From Amycolatopsis mongoliensis (GTDB lineage: Bacteria > Actinomycetota > Actinomycetes > Mycobacteriales > Pseudonocardiaceae), in NCBI RefSeq assembly GCF_030285665.1, contig NZ_CP127295.1, positions 8,804,001-8,868,000 on the forward strand: a stretch of 64,000 bases of DNA. Direction: 5' to 3'. Both the position numbers and the translations under genes were made by a program. How positions within the stretch are numbered: position 1 is the stretch's first letter; each line of letters opens with the position of its first letter. Below the pieces are notes generated by a model that ran no database searches, was not told the origin of the DNA, and was given only the letters and a program-made list of their open reading frames with translations. Below, piece by piece: positions 54,568-63,808 of this stretch.

Positions 54568-56117
54568 GGTCGGACAGCCTCCTTGCTGCGTTCGGTGAAG
54601 GTGGAGCGGATGTCGGCTTTGAGCACTTTGCCGACGGTGGAGCGCGGCAGCTCCGGCCAGATCTCGATCTGCTTCGGCGCCTTGACGCTGCCGATGCGGT
54701 CCTTGACGAACGCGATCAGCTCGCCCGTGTCCAGTTCCTGGCCGGGCTGGAGCTGGACGACGGCGGTGACGCGTTCGCCCCACTTGTCGTCGGGCAGCCC
54801 GATCACGGCGCAGTCGCGGACGGCGTCGTGGGCCATCACCGCCTGTTCGACCTCGGCGGAGTAGACGTTGAAGCCGCCGGTGATGACCATGTCCTTGGCG
54901 CGGTCGACGATGTGGAGGAAGCCCTCGTCGTCGAGGAACCCGATGTCGCCGGTGTGGTGCCAGCCGTGGGCCGACGCCTCCGCCGTCGCCTCGGGGTTGC
55001 GGTAGTAGCCGGCCATCACGAGCGAACCGCGCACGCAGATCTCCCCGCGCTCCCCCTTCGGGACGGGCCGCCCGTCCTCGTCGAGGATCGACACGGTGAC
55101 CAGCGGCGAGGGCCGGCCGGCCGACGCCAGCCGTCCCGTGTGGATGGTCCCGTCGGGTCTGCGGTGCTCCGCGGGCGACATCGTCGAGATCATCATCGGG
55201 GCTTCGGACTGGCCGAACAGCTGGGCCATCGGGCCGATGCGGTCGAGGGCTTCGGTGAGCCGGGCCGTCGACATCGGGGCGGCGCCGTACCAGAAGCACT
55301 GCAGGGACGACAGGTCCGTGCGATCGAGCGCCTCGTGGCCGAGCACCATGTAGATCAGCGTCGGCGGTAGGAACGTGTGGGTGACGCGGTGGCGTTCGAT
55401 CAGTTCCAGGAAGCGGCCGACGTCGGGCTTGGCCATGATCACGACTTCGCCGCCGCGGGCGAGGATCGGGAAGCACAGGACGCCGGCCGCGTGGGTCAGC
55501 GGGGCCAGGGCCAGGTACACCGGACGTCCGTCGAAGGGGTAGCTCATCAGCGTGATCGCCGACATCGCTTCGAGGTTGCGGCCGGTGAGCATGACGCCCT
55601 TGGGCCGGCCGGTGGTGCCCCCGGTCCCGACGAGCGCGACGACGTCGTCGGGTTGCGCGGCTTCAGCAGGGGGATCGTCGCGGGCGGCGTCGAGCCAGTC
55701 CGGGAAGCCCGGCGCGAAGTCGTCGCCGTCGCCGAGGCGGACCAGGGTGGTCAGCTTGGGGAGCTTCGGGGCGATCTCGCGGACGAGGTCTTCGAAGCCG
55801 GGCTGGAAGATGAGGGTGGCACAGTCGAACAGGTCCAGGAGTTCGGCGTTCTCGCCGGCGGCGTTGCGCGGGTTGATCGGGCACCACACGGCACCCGCAC
55901 GGGCGATGCCGAAGACGCAGGTGAACGCGGTCGGGTCGTTGGCCGAGAGGATGCCGACCTTGTCCCCCGGCCGCACGCCGGAGTGCCGCAGCGCGCGGGC
56001 GACGGCCCCGGCGAGTTCGACCACCTGGCCGTAGGAGACGGAACTCCCGTCGAGGGTCAGGCAGGGCGCATCCGGGTCCAGGGAGGCGCCTTTTTCCAGG
56101 TAGAAGTACAGAGACAT
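54564..56117 (-). CDS. Acyl-CoA synthetase / AMP-binding ligase
   Basis: A 517-residue adenylate-forming enzyme. P-loop VGTGGTTGRPKGVMLT, YGAAPMS, AQLFGQSEAPM, the hinge RGEICVRGSLVMAGYYRNPEAT, WHHTGDIGFLDDEGFLHIVDRAKDMVITGG split by the usual motifs, and the C-terminal catalytic Lys in STVGKVLKADIR. It activates a carboxylic acid to its CoA ester; the acid is unknown. First gene of the operon, divergent from TetR. Confidence 0.91.
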   Translation of the reverse strand: MSLYFYLEKGASLDPDAPCLTLDGSSVSYGQVVELAGAVARALRHSGVRPGDKVGILSANDPTAFTCVFGIARAGAVWCPINPRNAAGENAELLDLFDCATLIFQPGFEDLVREIAPKLPKLTTLVRLGDGDDFAPGFPDWLDAARDDPPAEAAQPDDVVALVGTGGTTGRPKGVMLTGRNLEAMSAITLMSYPFDGRPVYLALAPLTHAAGVLCFPILARGGEVVIMAKPDVGRFLELIERHRVTHTFLPPTLIYMVLGHEALDRTDLSSLQCFWYGAAPMSTARLTEALDRIGPMAQLFGQSEAPMMISTMSPAEHRRPDGTIHTGRLASAGRPSPLVTVSILDEDGRPVPKGERGEICVRGSLVMAGYYRNPEATAEASAHGWHHTGDIGFLDDEGFLHIVDRAKDMVITGGFNVYSAEVEQAVMAHDAVRDCAVIGLPDDKWGERVTAVVQLQPGQELDTGELIAFVKDRIGSVKAPKQIEIWPELPRSTVGKVLKADIRSTFTERSKEAVRP

Positions 56118-56168
56118 CGTCGTCCCTCCGGAGCTCCGTCGGTCGCTGGACACGACCTTGGCCGCCGT

Positions 56169-56198
56169 TTGGACGAATGTCAAGATTTTCTTGGACGA
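56169..56198. promoter_or_regulatory. Repeated element between the ligase operon and its TetR gene
   Basis: TTGGACGA occurs at 56169-56176 and 56191-56198, 22 bp apart (two helical turns), each followed by a TG-TC half. The region is AT-richer than its surroundings. It is a candidate operator. Confidence 0.4.
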
Positions 56199-56233
56199 TT
56201 GGTCAGAGAAGCGCTCGATGGTATCTTCGGCCG

Positions 56234-57217
56234 GTGACCAGCCCAGCCGCCGTGCGGCGCCGGACCCGGGTCGACAAGTTCGAGGACCGCCGCCGCGAAC
56301 TCGCCGACGCGGCCCTGCTCGCCCTCGCCGACCTCGGCTACGCCCGCACGAGCCTGCGCACGATCGCCGAGCACACCCAGTTTTCGCACGGGCTGCTGCA
56401 CTACTACTTCGCCGACAAGGTCGAGCTGATCACGTACTGCGTCCGCCGCTACAAGGAAGCGTGCGTGAAGCGCTATGAGGGCGGCGTGGGCGGGGCAGCC
56501 ACCCCGTCCGCGCTGGCCGAAGCGTGCGCGGACGGGCTGGCGGCGGCGCTCGAAGAGGCACCGCTCATGCACCGGCTCTGGTACGACCTGCGCTCGCAGT
56601 CCCTGTTCGAGGAGGCGTTCCGCGACGACGTCGCCGAGATCGACGACAGCCTGCAGGAGATGATCTGGCGCAACGTCCGCGCCTATGCGGATCTGGCGGA
56701 GGTCGAGCCGACCTGCACGCCGCCGGAGGCGTACGCCCTGTTCGACGGCCTGTTCCAGCAGGCGCTGCAGCGCCACATCGTCGGCGCCGAGGACGCGCTC
56801 GACGACCTGCGGCGCGGGGTGCGGAAGCTGTTCCCCGCCTCACCGGCTGACGGCCGGCGGGATCACGCGGATCCCGGTCCGGATCGTGCCCGGCTCGCTC
56901 GACACCGGCCCCGCGGCCGTCACGGGAATGCCGAGCGCCGGGCACGACGGCGAGGCGGTGCTACCCGCGGTGACCGGCTTCCTGCCGGCTCGTGGCCAAG
57001 AGTTCGTCGACCTCCGCGCGGGACGGGCTCGTCGCCGGGCCGTACCGCCCGACGGCGATCGCCGCGGCCGCGTTCGCCCGCTCGGCCGCGACGAGGAGCG
57101 GCGCCCCGCGCAGCAGCTCCGCCGCCAGCACCCCGGCGTGGGCGTCCCCGGCGCCGTTGGTGTCCACCGGGTCGACCGGGAACCCCGGGACGTGCGCGGT
57201 CACCCCGTTCTCCGTGA
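56234..57217 (+). CDS. TetR family regulator with a lost natural stop
   Basis: From GTG 56234, residues 1-205 are a complete TetR protein: RRELADAALLALADLGYARTSLRTIAEHTQFSHGLLHYYFADK, then a ligand domain ending about VRKLFPAS (56845). The frame does not stop there; it runs to 57217, 257 bp into the antisense of the kinase gene, with an Arg/Pro-rich tail. A stop at 56848-56850 lies in a neighbouring frame, so a one-base slip or a deletion junction changed the end. It should control the divergent ligase operon. Confidence 0.7.
   Translation: MTSPAAVRRRTRVDKFEDRRRELADAALLALADLGYARTSLRTIAEHTQFSHGLLHYYFADKVELITYCVRRYKEACVKRYEGGVGGAATPSALAEACADGLAAALEEAPLMHRLWYDLRSQSLFEEAFRDDVAEIDDSLQEMIWRNVRAYADLAEVEPTCTPPEAYALFDGLFQQALQRHIVGAEDALDDLRRGVRKLFPASPADGRRDHADPGPDRARLARHRPRGRHGNAERRARRRGGATRGDRLPAGSWPRVRRPPRGTGSSPGRTARRRSPRPRSPARPRRGAAPRAAAPPPAPRRGRPRRRWCPPGRPGTPGRARSPRSP
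56855..56960 (+). pseudogene. Possible CoA-transferase (CaiB/BaiF) C-terminal stub
   Basis: In a frame different from TetR the plus strand reads GITRIPVRIVPGSLDTGP, then PSAGHDGEAVLPAVTGF. This resembles the end of family III CoA-transferases (a Pro-Val-Arg strand, then Gly-His-plus-acid-EVL). It is very short, so the call is tentative. Its position, directly after the damaged TetR end, suggests a deletion between the two genes. Confidence 0.3.
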
Positions 57218-57869
57218 CATCGCAGCCTTCCGCACCGACGCGCGTGACCCGCACCGGCACCGCCCCGACCCCGTCCACAGTGGACATCGTTTCGGCCTCG
57301 GCGGCATTGCACGAGAGGATGTCGACGTGCGGCAGCAGAGCCCGCCAGACGTCGGGGGCGACGTCGGCCGCGAGCGGGCCGGGGTCCAGCAGCACCCGGT
57401 GCTCCCCCACCGCCGGCAGCCACTCGAGCAGCGCGTCCCGGTTGGCCTCGCGGACCAGGCTGTACCCGGTGACGTACACCAGGTCCCCGGGCCGTAGCCG
57501 CACCCGGCGCAGGTGCTCGGCCGTGAGGGTCCCCTCGGCGCCGGTCTCGGTGACGAACGTCCGCTCGCCGGCGGCGTCGACCAGGACGACGCACACCCCC
57601 GTGTCGCGCGTGGCCGGGAGCTGGACCAGCTCGACGCCTTCGGCCGCCAGCGCGTCCCGGACCAGGTCGCCGAACCGCCCGGTGCCGTGCTCCCCCGCGT
57701 ACACGACCGCCGCCCCCGCGCGGGCCGCGGCGGCCATCACGTTGAACCCGCCGCCCGCGGTGAAGCGGACGTCCGAGGCGAGCACGTCCCCGCCCGGGGG
57801 CGGCAGCGCCTCGACCCGCATCACGAGGTCGACGACGGCCTGTCCGGTGTGGACGAGCCGGCCGGTCAT
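56961..57869 (-). CDS. PfkB family carbohydrate (ribokinase-like) kinase
   Basis: A 302-residue sugar or nucleoside kinase: the substrate site GGGFNVMAAAARAGA, DTGVCVVLVD, LDPGPLA, and the PfkB signature with catalytic Asp in DTNGAGDAHAGVLAAEL. Last in an operon with an ADP-ribosylglycohydrolase and an NCS1 permease, coupled by a 4-bp overlap. The set suggests uptake and phosphorylation of a nucleoside- or base-like compound; the substrate is inferred, not shown. Confidence 0.88.
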   Translation of the reverse strand: MTGRLVHTGQAVVDLVMRVEALPPPGGDVLASDVRFTAGGGFNVMAAAARAGAAVVYAGEHGTGRFGDLVRDALAAEGVELVQLPATRDTGVCVVLVDAAGERTFVTETGAEGTLTAEHLRRVRLRPGDLVYVTGYSLVREANRDALLEWLPAVGEHRVLLDPGPLAADVAPDVWRALLPHVDILSCNAAEAETMSTVDGVGAVPVRVTRVGAEGCDVTENGVTAHVPGFPVDPVDTNGAGDAHAGVLAAELLRGAPLLVAAERANAAAAIAVGRYGPATSPSRAEVDELLATSRQEAGHRG

Positions 57870-59338
57870 CGCCGGATCCTCGCACCGCCGAGCGCGGCGT
57901 ACAACCCGGCGCCCACGGCGAAGGTGACGACCCAGCCGAGCCCGTTGGCGCCGAGCCAGGTGCCGGCGAGCGGTCCGGTGAACCAGGCGTCGGCCCCGGT
58001 GCCGGCCGTGGTGAACAGGTAGCCCGCGACGATGGCCGCGGCCCAGGCCAGCAGGGCGCGCGGCTCACAGCCCGCGCGGTACCAGTACGCGCTCGTGCGG
58101 TGGACGTCCATCAGTGCCGCCGGGTCGTAGTCGCGCCGGCGCACCATGTCGACCACGAACACCCCGACCCACGCCGTGATCGGCACGGCCAGCAGGCTGA
58201 TGAACGCGATGAACGGGCCGTAGAACCCGTCGGCCACGAGCATGAAGTACAGCGAACCGAGGAACGTCACGACGATGTCGACCACCACGGCGTACACGCG
58301 CTTGATCCGGATGCCCAGGGTCAGCGTGGTGAGGCCGGCGGAGTACACGGAAAGGTGGTTCGAGAGCAGCAGCCCGCCGAACGCGGCGATCAGGTACGGC
58401 ACCGCCATCCAGCTCGGCAGCAGCTCGCGGATGGCCGCGACCGGGTCACCCGCCGAAGCGAGCGAGGGGTCGTCGGCCGAGACCAGGCTGCCCAGCGAGA
58501 TGAGCAGCACCAGCGGGATTCCCGCGCCCGCCGCGGCGGAGGCGACGAGCGAGCCCGCACGCACGCTGGGCGACTGGTAGCGCGACATGTCGGCGGACGC
58601 GTTCGCCCAGCCGATCCCGGTCCCGGCGGCGATGGTGCCGACCCCGGCGATCATCGCGCCGACCGGCGCCGGCGAGGCGGCGAACACCTGACCCCAGTGG
58701 ATCCGGGTGACGAGGCTGACCGCGACGACCACGTTGAGCGCGCCGAAGATCCACGTCGACCAGCGCTGCACCGCCACCAGCACCGCGTGCCCGAGACCGG
58801 ACACCGTCACGGTGAGCAGGACGAACAACGCGACGCCGGCGATCGTCAGCACCGGTGAGGCCTTCGCGTCCGCGTTCGCGCCGAACAGGATCGCGCACAG
58901 GGAGAGGAACGCGAACGCCGCGGTCGTCGTGTTCACCGTCTCCCAGCCGAGCCGGGACACCAGCGACACGACGGTCGGCCCGATGTTGCCCCGGACGCCG
59001 AACACCGCGCGCGACAGCGTGAGCCCGGGCGCACCGCCGCGCCGGCCCGCGATCGAGACCACGCCGACGACCGCGAACGACCCGGCGGCGCCGAGCACCG
59101 CGACGAGCGCCGCCTGCCAGAACGCCAGGTGCTGCACCGCGACCAGGGTCGCGCCGAGCGGCAGCCCGAGGATGCTGATGTTCGCGGCGAACCACACCCA
59201 GAACAGCTGCATCGGGTGCCCGTGGCGTTCGGCGGCGGGCACGGGCTCGATGCCGCGGGTCTCCAGCGCTCCTGTCCGCTCCGGGCTAGCCACCTTGTCC
59301 GCAGCACTCGTGCCGGGGACCTGAGCTGATTCGACCAT
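57866..59338 (-). CDS. NCS1 family permease (purine/cytosine/allantoin type)
   Basis: A 490-residue membrane transporter with about 12 helices: FWVWFAANISILGLPLGATL at helix 1, GAPGLTLSRAVFGVRGNIGPTVVSLVSRLGWETVN at helices 2-3, and GWANASADMSRY, typical of nucleobase-cation symporter-1. It would import a nucleobase, nucleoside or vitamin-like ring. Its start overlaps the end of the upstream glycohydrolase gene by 53 bp, unusually long, so the true start may be a little further downstream. Confidence 0.9.
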   Translation of the reverse strand: MVESAQVPGTSAADKVASPERTGALETRGIEPVPAAERHGHPMQLFWVWFAANISILGLPLGATLVAVQHLAFWQAALVAVLGAAGSFAVVGVVSIAGRRGGAPGLTLSRAVFGVRGNIGPTVVSLVSRLGWETVNTTTAAFAFLSLCAILFGANADAKASPVLTIAGVALFVLLTVTVSGLGHAVLVAVQRWSTWIFGALNVVVAVSLVTRIHWGQVFAASPAPVGAMIAGVGTIAAGTGIGWANASADMSRYQSPSVRAGSLVASAAAGAGIPLVLLISLGSLVSADDPSLASAGDPVAAIRELLPSWMAVPYLIAAFGGLLLSNHLSVYSAGLTTLTLGIRIKRVYAVVVDIVVTFLGSLYFMLVADGFYGPFIAFISLLAVPITAWVGVFVVDMVRRRDYDPAALMDVHRTSAYWYRAGCEPRALLAWAAAIVAGYLFTTAGTGADAWFTGPLAGTWLGANGLGWVVTFAVGAGLYAALGGARIRR

Positions 59339-60320
59339 CGTTACCTCGCACCTGCAGGAGGCCGTCCACGATGACGGCCAGATCGAGCCGGTTGACCGCG
59401 CGCACCTTATCGACCAGGTGGGCGGGCAGTCCGGAAATCCCGTGGTGTGCGCCGAGGATCGCCCCGCACACGGCTGCCACGGTGTCGGTGTCGCCGCCGA
59501 TCTCGGCGGCGAGGGTCAGGGCAGCGGCCGGGTCGTCGCCGAGGTTTTCGGCGAGCGCGAACGCGGCGACCACGGATTCCTGCGCGGCGACCGACGTCCC
59601 GATGACCCCGGTGAGCGCGTCGGCCAGGCCGCCGCGGTCCAGGCCCCGCACCCAGCCGCGCGCCCACGCGATGCGGGCGGCGATGTCCCCGCCGGCGACC
59701 CAGTGCCCGCGCAGCGCGCCGGCGGCCGCGGCTCGCTCCGCTTCGTCCAGGGAGGTCTCGAGGCCGGCACCATCCACGCCCGAGGAAACCGCGGCCGCCA
59801 CCGCGGCGGCCGCGGCGATCCCCAGCCCGGTGTTGTGGGTGACGCGGCTCGCCGCGACGACGGCGTCGAGGAATCCGTCGCCCAGCGGGGTCGCGATGCC
59901 GACCGGGGTGATCCGCATGGCGGCGCCGTTGGTGGCGCCGTCCCGGCCGGCCTCGTCGGCGGCGGCTCCCGCGTCGAGCCGGTCGAGGGCGCGCCGGGTC
60001 GAGGGCCCCAGCAGGTCGAGCGAGCCGCGGCGGATCATGTCCGCCTCCCACTCCCGCAGGGCGGCGGCGAAGGCCTGGGCGTCGATCCGGCCACCGCCGT
60101 CGATCGCCAGCCGGGCGACGAGCACGGCCTGCTCGGTGTCGTCGGTGATCGACCCGGCCGGCATCCCGGGCGCGATCGGCTGCTCCGCGACGGCGTCGAC
60201 GAAGCCGCTGATGGGGCCGTACGCGGCGGCGATGGCCGAGCGCGACATCGACTGCGTCGGCATGCCGAGCGCGTCACCGATCGCGAGACCGTAGAAGGCG
60301 CCGAGCGCGCGCTCTCGCAT
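59286..60320 (-). CDS. ADP-ribosylglycohydrolase family protein
   Basis: A 344-residue all-helical Mg-dependent hydrolase: ERALGAFYGLAIGDALGMPTQ, SITDDTEQAVLVARL (metal Asp pair), NGAAMRITPVG, and the second metal motif EIGGDTDTVAAVCGAILGA. In operons with a PfkB kinase and NCS1 permease, members probably cleave an N-glycosidic bond of an imported nucleoside rather than remove ADP-ribose from protein. ATG 60320 was chosen because ATG 60341 and TTG 60347 lie inside the operator repeats. Confidence 0.88.
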   Translation of the reverse strand: MRERALGAFYGLAIGDALGMPTQSMSRSAIAAAYGPISGFVDAVAEQPIAPGMPAGSITDDTEQAVLVARLAIDGGGRIDAQAFAAALREWEADMIRRGSLDLLGPSTRRALDRLDAGAAADEAGRDGATNGAAMRITPVGIATPLGDGFLDAVVAASRVTHNTGLGIAAAAAVAAAVSSGVDGAGLETSLDEAERAAAAGALRGHWVAGGDIAARIAWARGWVRGLDRGGLADALTGVIGTSVAAQESVVAAFALAENLGDDPAAALTLAAEIGGDTDTVAAVCGAILGAHHGISGLPAHLVDKVRAVNRLDLAVIVDGLLQVRGNDGRISSGPRHECCGQGG

Positions 60321-60337
60321 CAGAGCCCGTCGAGTGA

Positions 60338-60355
60338 ACATGTACAAACATGTAC
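60338..60355. promoter_or_regulatory. Tandem ACATGTAC operator before the glycohydrolase operon
   Basis: ACATGTAC occurs at 60338-60345 and 60348-60355, exactly one helical turn apart; each contains the palindrome TGTACA or ACATGT. Such sites suit a GntR-type repressor, but no regulator gene lies beside the operon. Confidence 0.55.
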
Positions 60356-60449
60356 AGTCCTCCGGTCGGACATGTCAAGACCTGCCCCTGCGAGCACCCC
60401 CGTTCAGTCCTTGACGGACGTGACTCGGGTCACGTAAATTACCTGCCTA

Positions 60450-60463
60450 TTGAATCGTTTCAA
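60450..60463. promoter_or_regulatory. LacI-type operator upstream of the rhamnosidase gene
   Basis: TTGAATCGTTTCAA is a LacI-family palindrome with central CG and one mismatch (TTGAAnCGnTTCAA form). It lies 18 bp before the start codon. Confidence 0.5.
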
Positions 60464-60481
60464 AATCCAGCTGGGGAGCCC

Positions 60482-63400
60482 ATGACCGAGCACGACGAAG
60501 TGCGGATCACGTCCACCGGCGGTGTCCGGCTGTCGCGGCGGCACCTGCTCGCCCTCGCCGCGGCGGCGACCGTCGCCACCGGAGTGGCCGTCCGGGTGCC
60601 CGCCGCCGGGGCGGCCGCGGCGGCAGGCTTCCCCACGGACCGCTTCGCCGACCCGCGGCCCGACTCGCGCCCCACCGTGCTGTGGTTCTGGAACGGCACC
60701 GTCACGCCGGACCTCGTCGCCGCCGGGCTGGCGGACCTGCGCGGGCAGGGCGTGCACGAAGTCCTGCTCTTCCCCTTCGAGACCGCGGCCCTCAAGCCCG
60801 CTTTCTTCAGCGAGGACTGGTTCTCCGTCATCGAGTTCGCCCTGCGCGAGGCGCAGCGCCACGGCATGCACGTCTGGCTGTTCAACGACGACTACTTCCC
60901 GAGCGGCCGCGCCGGCGGGCTCGTCGTCGACGGCGGGACGGTCGGCGGCCGCGTGTACCCGCCGCGACCGGATCTGCGGCTCAAGGGCGTCGGGCACCAG
61001 GTGCTGACGGCCGCCGGCGGCGCACCGGTGCCGCTGGTGAGCCGCGGACTGTCCGTTTCGGACGGCCGGCTGCTCGTCGACGCGGCCGCCCGCGACGGCG
61101 TCACCCTGCTGCGGCAAGGTGCCCAGTGGCAGGACTACGACGTCGAGGCGAAGGTCCGCGTCGAGAGCGCGACCGCGGGCCTGATGGTGCGTAGCGCGAG
61201 CGAAGGCGACGGCGTCCTCGCCGACCTGCGGGCCGACGGCGCCGTCGACGTCTGGCAGCAGACCGGCGGCTCCTTCGCCCTGGTCCGCAGCGGCACGCCG
61301 GTGCCCGGGTTCGACGCGAGCGCGGACCACGTCCTCCTCGTGCGGCTCCGGGGCACGAACCTGGCGGTGACGCTGGACGGCACGGCACAGGCCCCGGCGG
61401 ACATCGCCTTCGCCACCGGCCGTGTCGGGGTCCGGGCGGTGGCGAGCCAGCGGTCCTCCTGGGACCGCCTGACCGTCCGCGATCCCGCCGGAACCGTCCT
61501 GTACGACGAACCCTTCGACACCGCCGCCGCGCTCGACGCCTTCGACCTGCCCGCCGGCGGCCTGCCGCTGGTCGCCGCGACCGCCCGCCCGGCCGGCTCC
61601 ACCGACCCGCGGTCGCTCGTGGACCTCACAAACCAGGCCCGCGCGGGCGGGACGTGGACCCCGCCGGCCGGCCGGTGGCAGCTGGACCTGTTCACCGTCC
61701 GCCCGCTGAGCACGCCCACCGGCTCCGGCCGGGCCTACCTGGACCTCCTGGACGACGAGGCGGTGCGGCTGTTCCTCGACGCCGTGCCGGGCGAGTACCT
61801 GCGCCGCTTCCCGTGGGCGGCGGAAGCGGTCCTGCGCGGCTTCGCCGACGACGAGCCCTACCTCGCCTCGGCGCACGGTCCCTTCGACACGGTTCCCTGG
61901 TCCCCCACCCTCGACGCCGAGCTGGGCCGTCTCGGGACGTCCGCCGGGATCGCGCTGACCGCGGTGCACGACGACCTGGGCCCGGACGGCCTCCGCCTGC
62001 GCGGGCTCTTCTGGCGCGCGGTGAGCAACCGGTTCGCGGCCGCCTACTACCGCACCCAGGGCCGGTGGATGGCCGACCACGGCCTCAAGCTGATCTCCAA
62101 CCCGCTGTGGGACGAATACGGTCCGGGCGAGCAGCTGCAGAGCTCGGGCAACCTGAACGCGAACAACCAGTGGGCGCAGGTGCCGGGCACCGACCTGATC
62201 TTCGACCACTACCAGCGCGGCTACCACCGCACGCTGTCGCGGTTCCCGGCCAGCACCGCCCACCAGCTGGGGCTCGAGCGGGTCTACCTCGAGGCCATGG
62301 GCGGCACCGGGTGGACGGTGACCCCGGCCTTCGTCCGCGAGGTCGTCGGCGCGTTCGCCGTGCGCGGGGTCAACCACACGCTGCTGCACGCGCGGTTCAG
62401 CGACGAGAACCAGATCGTCTACCCGCCGCCGTTCCAGCCCGCCAACCCGTGGTGGCCGGTGTCCGCGCCGCTGAACGACTGGATCGGCAGGCTGATGGAA
62501 GCCTGCCGCGCGCCGGCCGCGGCGCGGACCGCGCTGCTGCAGCCGCAACGCGCCGCGGAGTCCACTCAGGACACCCCGGCGATGGCCGGGCTCGACACGG
62601 CGTTCCTGACCACCGCGCACGCGCTGGAAGACGTCCAGGTGGACTTCGACTTCCTCGACGAAGGCGCGCTCGACGCCGACCCCGCGCTGGTGACCCACGC
62701 CCGGCCGAGCGGGCCGAAGCTCGTCGTCGGGCAGCAGGCCTACCGGATCGTCGTGGTGCCGGAGACGCCGGTCCTGGCGCTCGGCGCGGTGCGGACGCTG
62801 ACCCGGTTCGCCCGCGGCGGCGGCGTCGTGGTCGTCACCGGCGAGCCGCCGGCCCGCGAAGCCGGGGGCGACGACGCGGGCCTGCGGACCGCGCTGGCCG
62901 GGCTGTTCGCGACGCGCTCGGTGACCCGGGTGGCCGACCCGGGTGCGGCCGCGGCCGCGGCGGTCACCGCCGGCGGCGCGGCGGCCGCGCTGGACCCGCC
63001 GCACTCCGACGTCCGGGTGCTGCGCCTGGAAAACCGCGGCGAGCAGGCGTTCGTCGTGGTGAGCGAGCGTGCCGACGCCGTGGACCTGACCGCGACCTTC
63101 CCGGCGGCCGGCGTCCCCGAGGTGTGGGACCCGGACACCGGTTCGGCGGCTCCGGCGGGCACCTGGCGCAAGGCCGGGGCCGGCACGGCGGTGCCCCTGC
63201 GGCTGGAGCCGAAAGCGGCCGTGCTGGTGGTCTTCCGCGGCGGGCGGGAACCCCTGCACGCGGTCTCCGCCTCGGCGCCGGTCGACCGCATCGACGGCCG
63301 GAGCGCGATCGTGCGGGCGAGCGGACCGGGCCGCATCACCGTCACCGCGACGGACGGCGCACGCGGCTACACCGGCGCGGCGACGGTCTCGGACTCCCTC

Positions 63401-63808
63401 GAGGCCGTCCCGCTCGGCGGCGACTGGACGTTCCGCTTCGACCGCCCGGGCGCGCCGGTGACCACGCGCCCGCTCGGCTCGTGGACCGACGTGGACGCCG
63501 CGTACTCCGGATCCGCCTGGTACGAAACGGAGTTCGCCGTGCCCGCCGTCCCCGGCCGGCGGTGGGCGCTCGACCTCGGCGAGGTCCACGAGGTGGCCGA
63601 GCTGGAGGTCAACGGCACGGCTGCCGGGTGCCGGCTGTGGCCGCCCTACCGGATCGACGTCACCGCCGTCCTGCGCCCCGGCCGCAACCGCGTCCGGGTG
63701 CGGGTCACGAACACCGGTGCGAACGCGCGGGGCCAGGCGCTCGCGTCCGGGCTCCTCGGGCCGGTGACCCTGCGGCCGTACCGGCTCGTCCGCGTGCCGC
63801 TGACTTAA
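60482..63808 (+). CDS. Secreted GH106 alpha-L-rhamnosidase-like protein
   Basis: A 1108-residue exported protein. A twin-arginine signal (RLSRRHLLALAAAA) runs to about residue 45. The GH106 domain begins RPTVLWFWNGTVTPDLV and has VWLFNDDYFPSGRAGG. A concanavalin-like insert lies at about residues 205-345 (QWQDYDVEAKVRVE to SSWDRLTVRDPAG). The catalytic barrel resumes to about 850. The C-terminal 125 residues are a galactose-binding-like sandwich (GGDWTFRFDRPGAP, LDLGEVHEVAELEVNGT). GH106 enzymes remove L-rhamnose from pectin or plant glycosides. The ATG at 60482 was used. Confidence 0.83.
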   Translation: MTEHDEVRITSTGGVRLSRRHLLALAAAATVATGVAVRVPAAGAAAAAGFPTDRFADPRPDSRPTVLWFWNGTVTPDLVAAGLADLRGQGVHEVLLFPFETAALKPAFFSEDWFSVIEFALREAQRHGMHVWLFNDDYFPSGRAGGLVVDGGTVGGRVYPPRPDLRLKGVGHQVLTAAGGAPVPLVSRGLSVSDGRLLVDAAARDGVTLLRQGAQWQDYDVEAKVRVESATAGLMVRSASEGDGVLADLRADGAVDVWQQTGGSFALVRSGTPVPGFDASADHVLLVRLRGTNLAVTLDGTAQAPADIAFATGRVGVRAVASQRSSWDRLTVRDPAGTVLYDEPFDTAAALDAFDLPAGGLPLVAATARPAGSTDPRSLVDLTNQARAGGTWTPPAGRWQLDLFTVRPLSTPTGSGRAYLDLLDDEAVRLFLDAVPGEYLRRFPWAAEAVLRGFADDEPYLASAHGPFDTVPWSPTLDAELGRLGTSAGIALTAVHDDLGPDGLRLRGLFWRAVSNRFAAAYYRTQGRWMADHGLKLISNPLWDEYGPGEQLQSSGNLNANNQWAQVPGTDLIFDHYQRGYHRTLSRFPASTAHQLGLERVYLEAMGGTGWTVTPAFVREVVGAFAVRGVNHTLLHARFSDENQIVYPPPFQPANPWWPVSAPLNDWIGRLMEACRAPAAARTALLQPQRAAESTQDTPAMAGLDTAFLTTAHALEDVQVDFDFLDEGALDADPALVTHARPSGPKLVVGQQAYRIVVVPETPVLALGAVRTLTRFARGGGVVVVTGEPPAREAGGDDAGLRTALAGLFATRSVTRVADPGAAAAAAVTAGGAAAALDPPHSDVRVLRLENRGEQAFVVVSERADAVDLTATFPAAGVPEVWDPDTGSAAPAGTWRKAGAGTAVPLRLEPKAAVLVVFRGGREPLHAVSASAPVDRIDGRSAIVRASGPGRITVTATDGARGYTGAATVSDSLEAVPLGGDWTFRFDRPGAPVTTRPLGSWTDVDAAYSGSAWYETEFAVPAVPGRRWALDLGEVHEVAELEVNGTAAGCRLWPPYRIDVTAVLRPGRNRVRVRVTNTGANARGQALASGLLGPVTLRPYRLVRVPLT

